Source: Ignavibacteriota bacterium (GTDB lineage: Bacteria; Bacteroidota; Ignavibacteria; UBA10030; SZUA-254). Taken from it: 64,000 nt of DNA. The notes below the pieces were generated by a model that made no database searches, was not told where the DNA came from, and worked only from the letters and a program-made list of their open reading frames with translations. Location: NCBI GenBank assembly GCA_016212665.1, contig JACREZ010000011.1, forward strand, positions 1 to 64,000, read 5' to 3'. Made by a program: the position numbers and the translations under genes. Positions 7,574 to 17,147 of the stretch are shown here, one piece after another (position 1 is the first letter of the stretch; the number at the start of each line of letters is the position of its first letter).

Positions 7574-10500
7574 ATGTTATCTCTCAAAAATATTCTTTGC
7601 AGTATTGCACTTGTATGTTTTTTTCAGGTTTCTGCATTCGCATCGAATTCTTTTCAAGTCAGTAAATCATCCAATCCAAGACCTTCGCTTTTCAGCAAGA
7701 CGAAGGAGAATAGTCATTATTTACATGATAGAATTATTATCAAACTGAAAAGCACCGTGACGCTTTCAAAAGGAGCGAAAATATTCGGGCTTTCAAATGT
7801 AGATAAAGTATTGTCAGAATTTTCAACCACCTCGGTTGAAAAAATGTTTGAGGAAACGAATTTGTCCCAAGCGAAAGAATCGCCGCTTACCGGAGTATTT
7901 GTGGCAAAGTTCACCGCCCCGGTGGATGCGTTTGAACTTGCAAGCGAAGTCTCACAACTTCCTGAAGTTGAATATGCGGAACCATGGTTTATTTATCCTG
8001 TTGGCGCTGATTCCATCTTTCGTCCTAATGACACGCTTTATACCAAAGGAAGCCAATGGGGATTGGGAAAAATAAAGGCTGACTCCGCATGGTATCATGC
8101 AAAGGGTGATGCTTCGGTCGTGATTGGTATAATAGATACAGGAGTGGAGTGGGACCATCCGGATTTGTATGGAAATATTTGGTTAAATCCCGGAGAAGAT
8201 GCCTGGTCTAATCCGAACGACCCTTCAACCGGAAACGGAGTTGATGACGATGGGAACGGATTCGTAGATGATTGGCGCGGCTGGGATTTCGGAGGGGCGT
8301 CGTACCAAAATCCTGTTGCAGATAACAATCCAAATGCAAAAACCGGGAATATCGGGCATGGAACACATGTTGCCGGAATTGCATCTGCCTCGACAAATAA
8401 CACAACAGGAGTTGCAGGAATAGGATTTAGTTGTAAAGTACTTCCAATCAAAACAGCTTCGGATAACGATGCTCGCGGTACGGGTGGAAATGCGTTTATT
8501 GTGTTTGGATTCCAGGGAATAAAATACGCGGCAGATGTTCACGCTGACGTTGTCAATTGCAGTTGGGGCGGCGCAGGGTATTCTCAATTCGAGCAAGATG
8601 TTGTTGATTACGCAACTGAGCGAGGAACGGTAGTCGTTGCCGCCGCAGGAAATTCAGGGTTAAGAGAAGCGCAGTATCCTGCAGCGTATCGAGGTGTTTT
8701 TTCCGTCGGGGCAAGAGTAAATGCAGGGACCGGCTATGAACTGAAAGCCGGTTACTCAACGTATCACACAAGTGTAGATGTAACTGCACCCGGAGGAAGC
8801 GGTTCGGGAATTAGCGAGATGATTCTCAGTACGTATGTTGATAGTTCGTATGCGTATATGTCCGGTACCTCCATGGCGGCGCCGTTCGTTGCAGGATTGA
8901 TTGGACTAACAAAAGCCAAATATCCTGATTTGAATTCTGAACAAGCGGCAGAGCAAGTACGAGTTACTTCAGACCCGAAAGAAAACACTCCTAATTATAG
9001 ATACTTGCTCGGGAAAGGAAGAATCAATGCGTACCGTGCTGTGAAAGATAGTTCACCTGTTTTTCCTTCAGTTCGATTACTCTCCTACGCGCTTGATGAT
9101 GAATCCGGAGGCAATGGGAATGGAATTCCTGATCCAGGTGAAACTATAAATTTACTCTGCACATTTAAAAATTATTTACGTGAAACTTCTCCAACCGCAT
9201 CCGTAACACTGGTGTCTACCGATGCGAATAAAATTCAAGTGATTAACAATTCATTTACTCTTGGGAGTATCACTACGCTTGGAACAGTAAATAACTTTTC
9301 TATTCCGTTTACAATAAAAATAGGAAGTTCTGTTGCAACAAATCTCCTTCATGAATTGAGGTTTGATTTTAAGGATGGTACTACGTACTCAGATTTTCAG
9401 TGGATTGAGTTGCTTCTGAATCCTCTTTTTATTACACATAAAGTCGGAAATGTTGCATTTTCAGTATCAAATTTCGGCTCACTTGGGTATTTTGATTACG
9501 CACAAGGTTCTGGTGTTTCGTACGGCGATGGTTTCCAGTATCCAATCGGCGACCCGTCATCACTCTTCCATGCTTCGCTGATGGTTGCAACCGATTCAAA
9601 CCACGTTGTTGATAATGCATTCGGAAATCCCAGCAATTCAAGTGCAGTTGATTGGAAAGTAGCATATGATGGTAAATTCAGTTTACCTCAAATACCAGGT
9701 ACAGACCAATTAATACAAGCCGCTTATACTGATTCAAGTGCTGGAACAAGCAGAATAGGTTTAAAAGTAAGACAAAGATCTTATGCTTACTCAACTTTTC
9801 CTGATAACGACTATATCATTATCCAATTCGATATAAAGAATATTCGTACAGATACTATCAAAAATGCTCTTGTAGGCATCTATGCCGATTGGGATATTGG
9901 CGATGTAAATGAAAATAAAGTACGTTATGATGGAACAAAGAATTTAGGATACATGTGGGATTCAACAGGTTCAAATTATTTTGGCATTTCATTGTTGACT
10001 TCAACTGTCGCTTCTTCCTTCAGAGCAGTTAATAATCCGATTTATGTTTATAATGGTTTTACTGAAGGAAACAAATATCGGTTTTTAAATGAAGGTTTTG
10101 TGTTGACTGAAGGTACTCCGATAGGAGATTGGTCATTTGTTATTAGTGCGGGACCATTTACAATTCCTCCAGGAGATAGTAACAAAGTAGCATTTGCATT
10201 TCTAGGCGGTGATAATTTGAGTGATTTGAAAGCGAATGTCGATGCGGCAAAAAATAATTGGTTAGCTTTAACGAGTGGATTAGCCATTCCAGAACTCATT
10301 TCGCCTGAAAACGATTCTGCATTTTTAAATCCTTCTCCGACATTATCTTGGGAATCAACTTCACTTGCAACAGAGTATATTTGTCAGGTTTCAACTGACC
10401 GTCTTTTCTTTCATAAAGTTGTAGATACAACAGTAACAGATACCACTCTTCAAATCGGGCCACTTACTGATAGTACGAGGTATTTCTGGAGAACCCGTGC

Positions 10501-11524
10501 AAAAAATTCAACGAGCGTAAGTCTTTGGTCTGAAATTCGAAGTTTCGTTTTATCTGTTCCGTTACAAAAACCTCAGATAACCATTTCGGTACTACAAAAT
10601 CCTGTTCTAACTAAATATTTTGATGTAATAATTAGTTCTCACATGGAATTAATTCAAAATCCATTAGTACAGACAGTCTCTGCTAATGAACGAGATACAA
10701 TTGATATGACTGAAATTTCACCCCAACTTTATAAAGGTAGTTCTGTTTTTAAGGCTACTGGTAGCTTAACTTTGCTCGTTTATGTTAAGGCAACCAATGG
10801 ACAAGATTCTGCTGCCTCAAAGACCATCAATGTAGGATTAGTTAAAAAAGGAGAGATTACAGAAATTGCTAGTGTTGATGGCGATGCAAGAGTAATTTTC
10901 CGTGAGAATACAGTTACTGAAGATATATATGTCGTTGTTTCAAAGGAAACCCCAATTAAATCAGAGAAAATTGTTTCTGCTCTATTTACCGTAAGCCCAG
11001 ATAGAAAATTTTCAAAAGATTTATCAGTAGAATTTGATTATTCAAGACTTATTATCCCCAAAGAGAAAGTTCCCCATCTTTGTGTCTATCAAAAGAAAGA
11101 GAATGAGCTTGTACAACTCGAGTCGTGGATAGACCATAAGTCAAAAAAAATCATTGGTAAAACTCAGCAGACAGGAACTTTCTTTCTTGGATTAAGTGCT
11201 ATTAATGTAGCACAAATATTGCCAGAGAATTATCAATTGTATCAGAATTATCCTAACCCATTTAATCCTTCTACCAAAATTTCATTTGATGTGGTTCAGC
11301 CCTCGCATGTGAACATAAAAATATATAATTATCTCGGACAATTAGTGAGCACACTAGTAGACGAGGATTTTATGTCTGGAAACTATAATGTGGTTTGGAA
11401 TAGTAAAAATGAAGGAGGTATTTCTATGGCTAGCGGAGTATATTTTTGCAAAATGGTAGCAGTTAATCTCCAAACTGCTACTGTTGAATATCAACAAACA
11501 ATTTCAATGACAATTATTAAATAA
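7574..11524 (+). CDS. Secreted subtilisin-like (S8) serine protease with T9SS sorting domain
   Basis: A 1316-residue exoprotein. The signal peptide is about residues 1-23, followed by an inhibitor-like propeptide (about 50-140). The S8 catalytic domain has Asp188 (IIDTGVEWDHPD), His262 (GHGTHVAG), the oxyanion Asn360 (AAAGNSG) and Ser433 (SGTSMAAP). A long beta-rich linker follows, including a fibronectin-like segment (about 910-990, LISPENDSAFLNPSPTLSW). The last ~97 residues are a type IX sorting domain opening with NYPNPFNPSTKISF. It is expected to cross the outer membrane through T9SS and stay on the surface or be released. It is the main taxonomic marker in this window. Confidence 0.95.
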   Translation: MLSLKNILCSIALVCFFQVSAFASNSFQVSKSSNPRPSLFSKTKENSHYLHDRIIIKLKSTVTLSKGAKIFGLSNVDKVLSEFSTTSVEKMFEETNLSQAKESPLTGVFVAKFTAPVDAFELASEVSQLPEVEYAEPWFIYPVGADSIFRPNDTLYTKGSQWGLGKIKADSAWYHAKGDASVVIGIIDTGVEWDHPDLYGNIWLNPGEDAWSNPNDPSTGNGVDDDGNGFVDDWRGWDFGGASYQNPVADNNPNAKTGNIGHGTHVAGIASASTNNTTGVAGIGFSCKVLPIKTASDNDARGTGGNAFIVFGFQGIKYAADVHADVVNCSWGGAGYSQFEQDVVDYATERGTVVVAAAGNSGLREAQYPAAYRGVFSVGARVNAGTGYELKAGYSTYHTSVDVTAPGGSGSGISEMILSTYVDSSYAYMSGTSMAAPFVAGLIGLTKAKYPDLNSEQAAEQVRVTSDPKENTPNYRYLLGKGRINAYRAVKDSSPVFPSVRLLSYALDDESGGNGNGIPDPGETINLLCTFKNYLRETSPTASVTLVSTDANKIQVINNSFTLGSITTLGTVNNFSIPFTIKIGSSVATNLLHELRFDFKDGTTYSDFQWIELLLNPLFITHKVGNVAFSVSNFGSLGYFDYAQGSGVSYGDGFQYPIGDPSSLFHASLMVATDSNHVVDNAFGNPSNSSAVDWKVAYDGKFSLPQIPGTDQLIQAAYTDSSAGTSRIGLKVRQRSYAYSTFPDNDYIIIQFDIKNIRTDTIKNALVGIYADWDIGDVNENKVRYDGTKNLGYMWDSTGSNYFGISLLTSTVASSFRAVNNPIYVYNGFTEGNKYRFLNEGFVLTEGTPIGDWSFVISAGPFTIPPGDSNKVAFAFLGGDNLSDLKANVDAAKNNWLALTSGLAIPELISPENDSAFLNPSPTLSWESTSLATEYICQVSTDRLFFHKVVDTTVTDTTLQIGPLTDSTRYFWRTRAKNSTSVSLWSEIRSFVLSVPLQKPQITISVLQNPVLTKYFDVIISSHMELIQNPLVQTVSANERDTIDMTEISPQLYKGSSVFKATGSLTLLVYVKATNGQDSAASKTINVGLVKKGEITEIASVDGDARVIFRENTVTEDIYVVVSKETPIKSEKIVSALFTVSPDRKFSKDLSVEFDYSRLIIPKEKVPHLCVYQKKENELVQLESWIDHKSKKIIGKTQQTGTFFLGLSAINVAQILPENYQLYQNYPNPFNPSTKISFDVVQPSHVNIKIYNYLGQLVSTLVDEDFMSGNYNVVWNSKNEGGISMASGVYFCKMVAVNLQTATVEYQQTISMTIIK

Positions 11525-11535
11525 GGTAAAGAATC

Positions 11536-12126
11536 ATGGTGCGAGAGTATTTTATTATAATATTAATTTGTTGTGCTTTAATAGCATGTAATGAAGAGGG
11601 AACGACACCTCCAACAGAAAAAACTGCTTCCCAACTGATTCAAGAAGGATGGACAGCGTATATCAATAAAAATTATCAGATTGCGATAAAAAGATTTGTT
11701 GAGGCTATTCAAAAGGACGGAACTATCTCAGATGCGTATAATGGGACGGGTTGGACATTGAGCAGGATGGATAGTCTTGCCCAATCCGTTACGGCATTTC
11801 AGAATGCTTTAACAATAAATGGGAATAATTATGAAGCACAATCCGGACTTGCCTTCGATTTGAATGCCCTGAAACAATATAATCAATCGAACTATTATGC
11901 TCTTGAAGTACTTAATCAAAATGGTAACTGGACATTTAGTCATGATACCACGATAAATAAAAAAGATTTACACATTGTGATTGCCCAAAATTATTTTGCA
12001 CAGGCAAAATTTGATTCCTCGCTCAGTCGAGTTCAAATTATTGAAGGAAGTTTTAATGCGGATATTTCAACCCTCAATGGGCAGAAACAATTGGCTGCAA
12101 AAATTGAGGAACTGTTCGAAGAATAG
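11536..12126 (+). CDS. TPR-containing lipoprotein
   Basis: A 196-residue protein with a lipoprotein signal (IIILICCALIAC, lipobox Cys18). About three tetratricopeptide-like helical pairs follow: AWTAYINKN-type helices near 34-60, DAYNGTGWTLSRMDSLAQSV and NYEAQSGLAFDLNALKQY. The function is unknown beyond a scaffold role; the neighbouring secreted protease, 11 bases upstream, suggests co-expression. The start ATG at 11536 has a purine-rich AAGGTAAAG upstream. Confidence 0.8.
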   Translation: MVREYFIIILICCALIACNEEGTTPPTEKTASQLIQEGWTAYINKNYQIAIKRFVEAIQKDGTISDAYNGTGWTLSRMDSLAQSVTAFQNALTINGNNYEAQSGLAFDLNALKQYNQSNYYALEVLNQNGNWTFSHDTTINKKDLHIVIAQNYFAQAKFDSSLSRVQIIEGSFNADISTLNGQKQLAAKIEELFEE

Positions 12127-12175
12127 ATAAGTAAGAAAATTTGAGACATCCACATCGTGTCAATTATAAGCAGTA

Positions 12176-12391
12176 TGAAGTTTAACACTGCCTTTGGCAC
12201 ACCGTGAACATCTTTCATTAAAAGTCTATGACATGCTTGGGAAAGAAGTTGCAGAAGTTGTGAATGAAGAACAGACAGCCGGGCTTCATGAACTAAGTTT
12301 TAATGGCGCCGACTTAGCATGCGGTGTGTATTATTATCGTTTAATCAGCGGGAGTTTCGTTGATACGAAAAAGTTCTTGCTGGTGAAATAA
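12176..12391 (+). pseudogene. Decayed 3' end of a T9SS-sorted protein gene
   Basis: Residues read from about 12194 give LSLKVYDMLGKEVAEVV, then a GVYYYRL segment and KKFLLVK, which is the C-terminal half of a type A T9SS sorting domain (SLKVYDMLGKEV and GVYYYRL are hallmark pieces). The NYPNPFNPST part is missing, the frame closes upstream at a TGA (12176-12178), and there is no start with a ribosome site. It is a relic of a deleted or rearranged cell-surface protein gene. A good terminator follows at once. Confidence 0.7.
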
Positions 12392-12411
12392 AGAATTCTT
12401 TTTCAAGTGTG

Positions 12412-12446
12412 GCCCCGCCTGATAATTTTCAGTGCGGGGCTTTTTT
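12412..12446 (+). terminator. Rho-independent terminator
   Basis: The GC-rich stem GCCCCGC (12412-12418) pairs with GCGGGGC (12434-12440), followed by six Ts. It closes the plus-strand unit of the protease, TPR lipoprotein and sorting-domain relic before the convergent minus-strand genes. Confidence 0.85.
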
Positions 12447-12505
12447 ATTCGATAATTCGGTGGAAGGTGAACAAGCAGGACTTGGAAAAAGTACAATCCG
12501 AATAT

Positions 12506-14197
12506 CTATTTCTTCTGTTCCTCATACCACTTCATCCACGCATCATATTCTCCGCCAAAATTATTCGAAGTGATTTTAACCAACGAGCGAGTGGCTTCGC
12601 GGCGAACATCCATGCTTGGGTCTTTCAGCGCGGAGATGAGCGGCTTCACTGCTTCGGAACTTCCAATCATGCCAAGAGCAATTGCGGCACTTTGGCGGAC
12701 TTGAGCGGATTGTTCTTTTATCCAATCGAAATCTAACACTTCCTGCAGGCTACGCACTAACGCGTCAACTGCATTTGCATCTTTGTATTTGCCAAGCGCA
12801 AGCGCGGCGCGTTGTCGAACAGTAAAATTATTGTCTCGCAACAAACTCATCACTCCGTTGAATGTTGGTTGTATTTTCAAATCGCCGCAGACTTCAATCG
12901 CGGCGGAGCGAACATCTTCGTCGTTATCATGAAGCATGGATGATAACGCTGAAGCGCCATACAACTTGTACATGAGTTCGATGAGTTTCGGAATGTACGA
13001 GCCGTTCGCTTTGAATACCTTTGCAAACGGTGCGGAAGTACCATTCGTCGAGTTCTGAACGGGCGAAGACAATTGAGGCGGTTCAATAGTGCGTGCAAAT
13101 ACTCGTTTGAACGAAGGATACCCCGGCAAATCGAACGATAATTTGCCACTTAAAGAAGCGCCGGTGTAGTGCATCAACTCAGTTCCATACGCACTGCCAA
13201 GTGCAACACCTGCTGTTTTTACATTCAACGTTGCCGAAAAAGATTTCGCATCGGGTCCTACGGCGGTGACATTGGCATGTTCTGAAAGCAAGCGACGTGT
13301 GAGAGACTCAATAGGAAGCGAGACGCCGGTAATTGCCGAAGAATCACCATCGGCATTTTTCTGATAAAACAACTGTGTTGCAATTACCTGTACAATTTTT
13401 GCCTGACGATACGCGAGGGCAATATCTTCTATGTTATGCTTTGCAACTTCAACATACATTCCCTGGGGATACTGACGGATGTATTCTTCGTACGCTTCAA
13501 TCGTCTGCTCTTTATTCGCTTTCCGGAACGCAATCAGTTCGATGCGACCGAGCGCATCGGCTTTGAACGCGCCATCAGGATAGCGCTTCAAATAATTGAG
13601 ATAAACAGAATCAACGTCTTCATTTTTCAATTCCTCGAAACTGAGAAATTCAATCATCGCCCGTGCAGAGTCGGCATACTTTCCGTCGGGATAATCTTTC
13701 AGATAACTTTCGTACGCGGTGACGGTGTTCGCGGTGCGAATTTGTGTATTGAAGTAGAGATGTTCACGGCGGGAGCGCGCCTCGTTTGCGAATACTCCGT
13801 TCGGAAATCTCTGCAAAAAATCATCATACCCGTTGACGGAATTTTCCGCTTCAGTCTGTTTATGAAAAAATAATTTTTCCAACCGTTCATTTACTTCTTG
13901 TGCAAATTCACCCCGCGGAAATTGCCGGAGGTAACGGTCGTAGGAAGAAATCGTATGTTCTTCTTTTGCACGAAGGAAGGAGAGGGTATCAATTTTCCAG
14001 CGCGCTGAGTCGGCAAGTTCTTCCGAGGGATTCGAATCCAAAAAGTTTTGGTATGCTTCCAAGGTATTGATTGCCTGTGCTTCTTTCCATCCGGTCGTGG
14101 ACGAAGCGCAACCGTTCAGAAGCGATGCAAGAAGTACATGCAATGCAACGGCAACGATGACTATTTTGAATTGAGAGAACATGGGCTTTTTCTTCAT
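12506..14197 (-). CDS. Lipoprotein with tetratricopeptide-like and HEAT repeats
   Basis: From the ATG at 14197 this is 563 residues; the longer frame up to 14317 would overlap ftsX and hide the signal peptide. MKKKPMFSQFK is followed by a hydrophobic stretch ending in LLNGC, a lipobox. Residues about 40-280 are at least six copies of a ~35-residue helical repeat with the consensus YexYLrqYPdGxya. The C-terminal ~180 residues are HEAT-type repeats (DEDVRSAAIEVCGDL, FTVRQRAALALGKY, AQVRQSAAIALGMIG, MDVRREATRSLVKI). It is probably a periplasmic scaffold; no enzyme motif is visible. It lies 64 bases downstream of ftsX. Confidence 0.8.
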   Translation of the reverse strand: MKKKPMFSQFKIVIVAVALHVLLASLLNGCASSTTGWKEAQAINTLEAYQNFLDSNPSEELADSARWKIDTLSFLRAKEEHTISSYDRYLRQFPRGEFAQEVNERLEKLFFHKQTEAENSVNGYDDFLQRFPNGVFANEARSRREHLYFNTQIRTANTVTAYESYLKDYPDGKYADSARAMIEFLSFEELKNEDVDSVYLNYLKRYPDGAFKADALGRIELIAFRKANKEQTIEAYEEYIRQYPQGMYVEVAKHNIEDIALAYRQAKIVQVIATQLFYQKNADGDSSAITGVSLPIESLTRRLLSEHANVTAVGPDAKSFSATLNVKTAGVALGSAYGTELMHYTGASLSGKLSFDLPGYPSFKRVFARTIEPPQLSSPVQNSTNGTSAPFAKVFKANGSYIPKLIELMYKLYGASALSSMLHDNDEDVRSAAIEVCGDLKIQPTFNGVMSLLRDNNFTVRQRAALALGKYKDANAVDALVRSLQEVLDFDWIKEQSAQVRQSAAIALGMIGSSEAVKPLISALKDPSMDVRREATRSLVKITSNNFGGEYDAWMKWYEEQKK

Positions 14198-14261
14198 AAC
14201 TAACTCTACATACTTGATTTCTGGTCTAAGGGTAAGAAAATTCCGAAAGAAATCAAATAGA

Positions 14262-15137
14262 TTAGACAACCGATTCGGAAATATACTTCCGTGCTGAAAA
14301 AAGACTTCCGAGAACACCTAATCCCGAACCTGCAACAATGACCATCAGGTAAAACCGGAATGAGGCTTGAACGAGTGAAGTCAGTTCAAAGGAGAGAAGT
14401 TCTTTTGTCGAGGTGATGAAATAAAAAAGCAATCCCGCCGCAACAAGCCCGCCGAAAAATCCAAGCAACATTCCCTCAATCAAAAATGGAGAGCGAATGA
14501 ACCAACGGGTTGCGCCGACAAGTTTCATCACTTGAATTGCATTCTTCCGTGCTACAATGGTAAGCCGGATTGAATTGGAAACGAGAACAACTGCAGAGAA
14601 GGCAAGGAAAATTCCGAAAGCAAGCGCGAGCGAGTTTAATCCTTTCGTACGGTTGTCGAAAAATTCAAGCATATCTTTCCGGTACACGACGTCATCAATC
14701 CCTTTGATTGATTGGAGTTTTGTTTTTATCTCTTCAACTTGTCCGGCAGTTCGAAACTGTTCTTTGAGAGTAATCTTGAATGAAGGGGGGAACGGGTTAA
14801 AATCAAGCACGTTACCGATGTCGTCGCCAAATTCTTTCTTGAAAAATTCAGCCGCGTCTTCTTTGGAAAAATATTCAGCGCTGGCAATTCCTTCGACGGC
14901 TTGAATCTGTGCCTGAACATCAACAATTTTATTTTTCTTCAATGATTCATTGAGGAACACTTCCACATCCACTTGCTGACGGATTTGCTCGACTGCCTTC
15001 GATGCCTGAACCGAGAGGAGATAAAACATGCCGAGCAGTAACAGGGAAATTGTGATTGTGAGAATCGAGCCGACCGCCGCCAACTTCTGACGACGGAATC
15101 CGGCAATTCCTTCTTTGATTGTGTATTGAAAACTCAT
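14262..15137 (-). CDS. ftsX: Cell division protein FtsX (permease-like)
   Basis: A 291-residue protein with FtsX topology: one membrane helix near 22-45 (AAVGSILTITISLLLLGMF), a periplasmic domain (about 50-165, beginning VEQIRQQVDVEVFLNES) and three C-terminal helices ending in a short tail. FtsX with the ATPase FtsE couples the divisome to cell-wall hydrolases. It overlaps pheA by 4 bases. Unusually, no ftsE is adjacent; an FtsE-type ATPase lies about 43 kb away at 58444-59103. Confidence 0.9.
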   Translation of the reverse strand: MSFQYTIKEGIAGFRRQKLAAVGSILTITISLLLLGMFYLLSVQASKAVEQIRQQVDVEVFLNESLKKNKIVDVQAQIQAVEGIASAEYFSKEDAAEFFKKEFGDDIGNVLDFNPFPPSFKITLKEQFRTAGQVEEIKTKLQSIKGIDDVVYRKDMLEFFDNRTKGLNSLALAFGIFLAFSAVVLVSNSIRLTIVARKNAIQVMKLVGATRWFIRSPFLIEGMLLGFFGGLVAAGLLFYFITSTKELLSFELTSLVQASFRFYLMVIVAGSGLGVLGSLFSARKYISESVV

Positions 15138-16012
15138 GCGTTTGTTCCGTTAATCGTTTTTCCTTCGGAGTAGCAGCCGAGGATTTTTAAGTGATGCGTA
15201 ATTTCGCTCATATGTCGAAGCGCGTTTTTACAGTGTGTATCGTTCATACTTCCTTCGAAATCAATATAGAAAAGATATTCCCACGGCTTTCCCATAATGG
15301 GTCGCGATTCGATTTTATGAAGATTGATGTCACGCAATGCAAACACGCTTAACGCTTTGAATAACGCGCCGGGAATATCTTTGGTCGAAAAGACAATCGA
15401 AGTTTTCGCCCGTGTTGTTGCCGCTTCAAACTTTTGACTGAGAATGAGGAAGCGTGTGTAGTTGTGGTGATTGCTTTCAATGCCGCGCTTCAAAACAGTA
15501 AGACCATACAGTTCTGCCGCTTCTTCGTTTGCAATCGCTGCGGCGTTGAGTTTATTTTCTTCTTTGATGAACTTCGCCGCGCCTGCGGTATCATAGACAG
15601 CGACTGCTTCTACATGTTTCAGTTTTTTCAAAAACAATTCGCACTGAGCAAGCGCTTGCGGGTGCGAATAAATAAACCGAATGTCTTTCACTGTTGTTCC
15701 TCGGTGAACAATGAGAGAATGTACCACCCGGATTTTTATCTCTCCGACAATTTTCAGATTGTATCGTTGGAGTAAATCATAATTTTGAAGAATACTTCCG
15801 CCGAGAGAATTTTCAATCGGGATAATGCCGTACGTTGTCCTTTTCGTTTGAACCGATTTGAACACATCATCAAACGAATGAAAGGGGACGGACGTAACCT
15901 GCTTCCCGAAAAAGGTTAGTGCGGCTTGTTCGCTGAACGCGCCGTGTTCGCCCTGGAACGCGACAGAGACTTGTTTTGAGTTTTGATGTTTGAGGTTTGA
16001 TTTTATTTTCAT
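15134..16012 (-). CDS. pheA: Prephenate dehydratase PheA
   Basis: A 292-residue monofunctional prephenate dehydratase, which makes phenylpyruvate for phenylalanine synthesis. The catalytic domain runs from about 15 (VAFQGEHGAFSEQAA) to 200, with the NYTRFLIL motif carrying the essential Thr-Arg-Phe. The C-terminal ACT domain contains HKIESRPIMGKPW, the ESRP phenylalanine-binding loop, so feedback inhibition by Phe is expected. No chorismate mutase domain is present. The ATG abuts the preceding TAA. The first ~13 codons lie in a period-7 repeat tract, so the extreme N-terminus is not family-conserved. Confidence 0.95.
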   Translation of the reverse strand: MKIKSNLKHQNSKQVSVAFQGEHGAFSEQAALTFFGKQVTSVPFHSFDDVFKSVQTKRTTYGIIPIENSLGGSILQNYDLLQRYNLKIVGEIKIRVVHSLIVHRGTTVKDIRFIYSHPQALAQCELFLKKLKHVEAVAVYDTAGAAKFIKEENKLNAAAIANEEAAELYGLTVLKRGIESNHHNYTRFLILSQKFEAATTRAKTSIVFSTKDIPGALFKALSVFALRDINLHKIESRPIMGKPWEYLFYIDFEGSMNDTHCKNALRHMSEITHHLKILGCYSEGKTINGTNA

Positions 16013-16015
16013 TTA
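15971..16015. repeat. Degenerate period-7 tract at the pheA start
   Basis: Read on the minus strand, the sequence runs as successive heptads of the form AnnTCAA/ACCTCAA/ACATCAA/AACTCAA. It encodes the non-conserved N-terminus of PheA. It is one member of the dispersed period-7 family in this window. Confidence 0.6.
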
Positions 16016-16525
16016 ATAATTCGATTCATCTCTCCAACGGACAATTTGCCAACTGTCGGTTGCCTGAGCGCGGGCGAGCGTGAGATTTGCGTAGCCATCA
16101 ACACGATTGACTTCGCTTGGATTGAACGTCACCGTCAGATTGAACCCGCGAATAATTGATTGCATGGTATCGTTTCCGCTTGATGAAATAATGTTGTTCC
16201 AAATCAGTTCGAGCGATTGGACATTTTGAAATAATCCATACGTTGTGTGCATATCATCCGTCCTCCCCCACGATACATCTACGCCACGGTCGTAATCGCG
16301 GTACGTGAAGACGAAATTATCATCAAGAATTGAACTGTACAATGTCGTATCTTTGAACATGTATGCTTGACGGAATGTACAGAAAACATTTTCAATGTTC
16401 GTCAGGTCTGTGCAAAGTTGAGATGACGGTTCGGTGTCGAGGCGCGGGGCGAACGGATTCAAACAACTGAAACTGACGAAACTGAGAATACAGGCAATCG
16501 GAAGCATTTTAACAGAACTTGTCAT
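16013..16525 (-). CDS. Lipoprotein, NTF2/SnoaL-like (hypothetical)
   Basis: A 170-residue protein with a lipoprotein signal (CILSFVSFSC, Cys21). The body alternates short helices and strands: the opening helix TNIENVFCTFRQAYMFKDTTLYSSILDDNFVF and the ending WQIVRWRDE are typical of the NTF2/SnoaL-like fold. No catalytic residues can be assigned. It shares this layout and the closing WxIxRWxD motif with the gene just upstream, so the two may be distant paralogues. The ATG directly follows the upstream TAA (TAAATG). Confidence 0.65.
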   Translation of the reverse strand: MTSSVKMLPIACILSFVSFSCLNPFAPRLDTEPSSQLCTDLTNIENVFCTFRQAYMFKDTTLYSSILDDNFVFTYRDYDRGVDVSWGRTDDMHTTYGLFQNVQSLELIWNNIISSSGNDTMQSIIRGFNLTVTFNPSEVNRVDGYANLTLARAQATDSWQIVRWRDESNY

Positions 16526-17143
16526 TTAACTTCCGCTGAACACGGCTTTCCAATAACTCCACGTTGAATCGGAAACAGTTCGATTATCCTGCCAACGATA
16601 GATTGACCAAAGCCGTTGTGCGTTTGCACCGATGAACATCTGCATGTTTCCTTGAACGAGTTGCGTTACACCACTTCTTCGATGCGGATAGAAAAATGTG
16701 TAGTCCATTGAATAAACAACCGAATCGGAACTGACAGCGAGCGTACTTGAATTTGCAAAAGCCAGATACGGAGTTCCGTTCGATGGTTGACCTAAGTTTT
16801 GAAAATACATTCGTTCTTGTTCCGGAGCCCAGGATGAGAAGACGCTTGAATACTGCGCGCTGATTTCAACCGACGGGAGAAAAAAGTACGTCCGCCCTGT
16901 AGTCGCATCAGAGAAACACCTGAAGTAATTATCGGCGTTACTCTCGGTGATTGATTTTTTCAAATTTTCCAACACAATATCCGCACTGACAGGTTGAATG
17001 AATGTTGAGTTGTTTTGTGCGGGCGGTTCCGGGTCTCGTGTAGAAAACAAATCGCATTGCATTGTGGAAAAAGAAAAACACAACATGATAATCACGATGT
17101 GAGTTTGTTTTCCCTTTTGCATTTTGAATTTTTCATTTATCAT
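16526..17143 (-). CDS. Lipoprotein, NTF2/SnoaL-like (hypothetical)
   Basis: A 205-residue frame from the ATG at 17143; a second candidate ATG at 17122 gives 198 residues and a more compact signal peptide. Hydrophobic residues end in a lipobox (FSTMQC). The body begins with a helix (ADIVLENLKKSITESNADNYFRCFSD) and ends LWSIYRWQDN, matching the layout of the following gene. Function is unknown. An extended frame to 17236 would run inside recR and is unlikely. The first codons are made of period-7 repeat sequence. Confidence 0.65.
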   Translation of the reverse strand: MINEKFKMQKGKQTHIVIIMLCFSFSTMQCDLFSTRDPEPPAQNNSTFIQPVSADIVLENLKKSITESNADNYFRCFSDATTGRTYFFLPSVEISAQYSSVFSSWAPEQERMYFQNLGQPSNGTPYLAFANSSTLAVSSDSVVYSMDYTFFYPHRRSGVTQLVQGNMQMFIGANAQRLWSIYRWQDNRTVSDSTWSYWKAVFSGS

Positions 17144-17147
17144 TGAC

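Noticed and set aside
14198-14317. N-terminal extension of the repeat lipoprotein into ftsX
   Set aside because: It would bury the lipoprotein signal peptide and overlap ftsX; the ATG at 14197 begins the signal directly.
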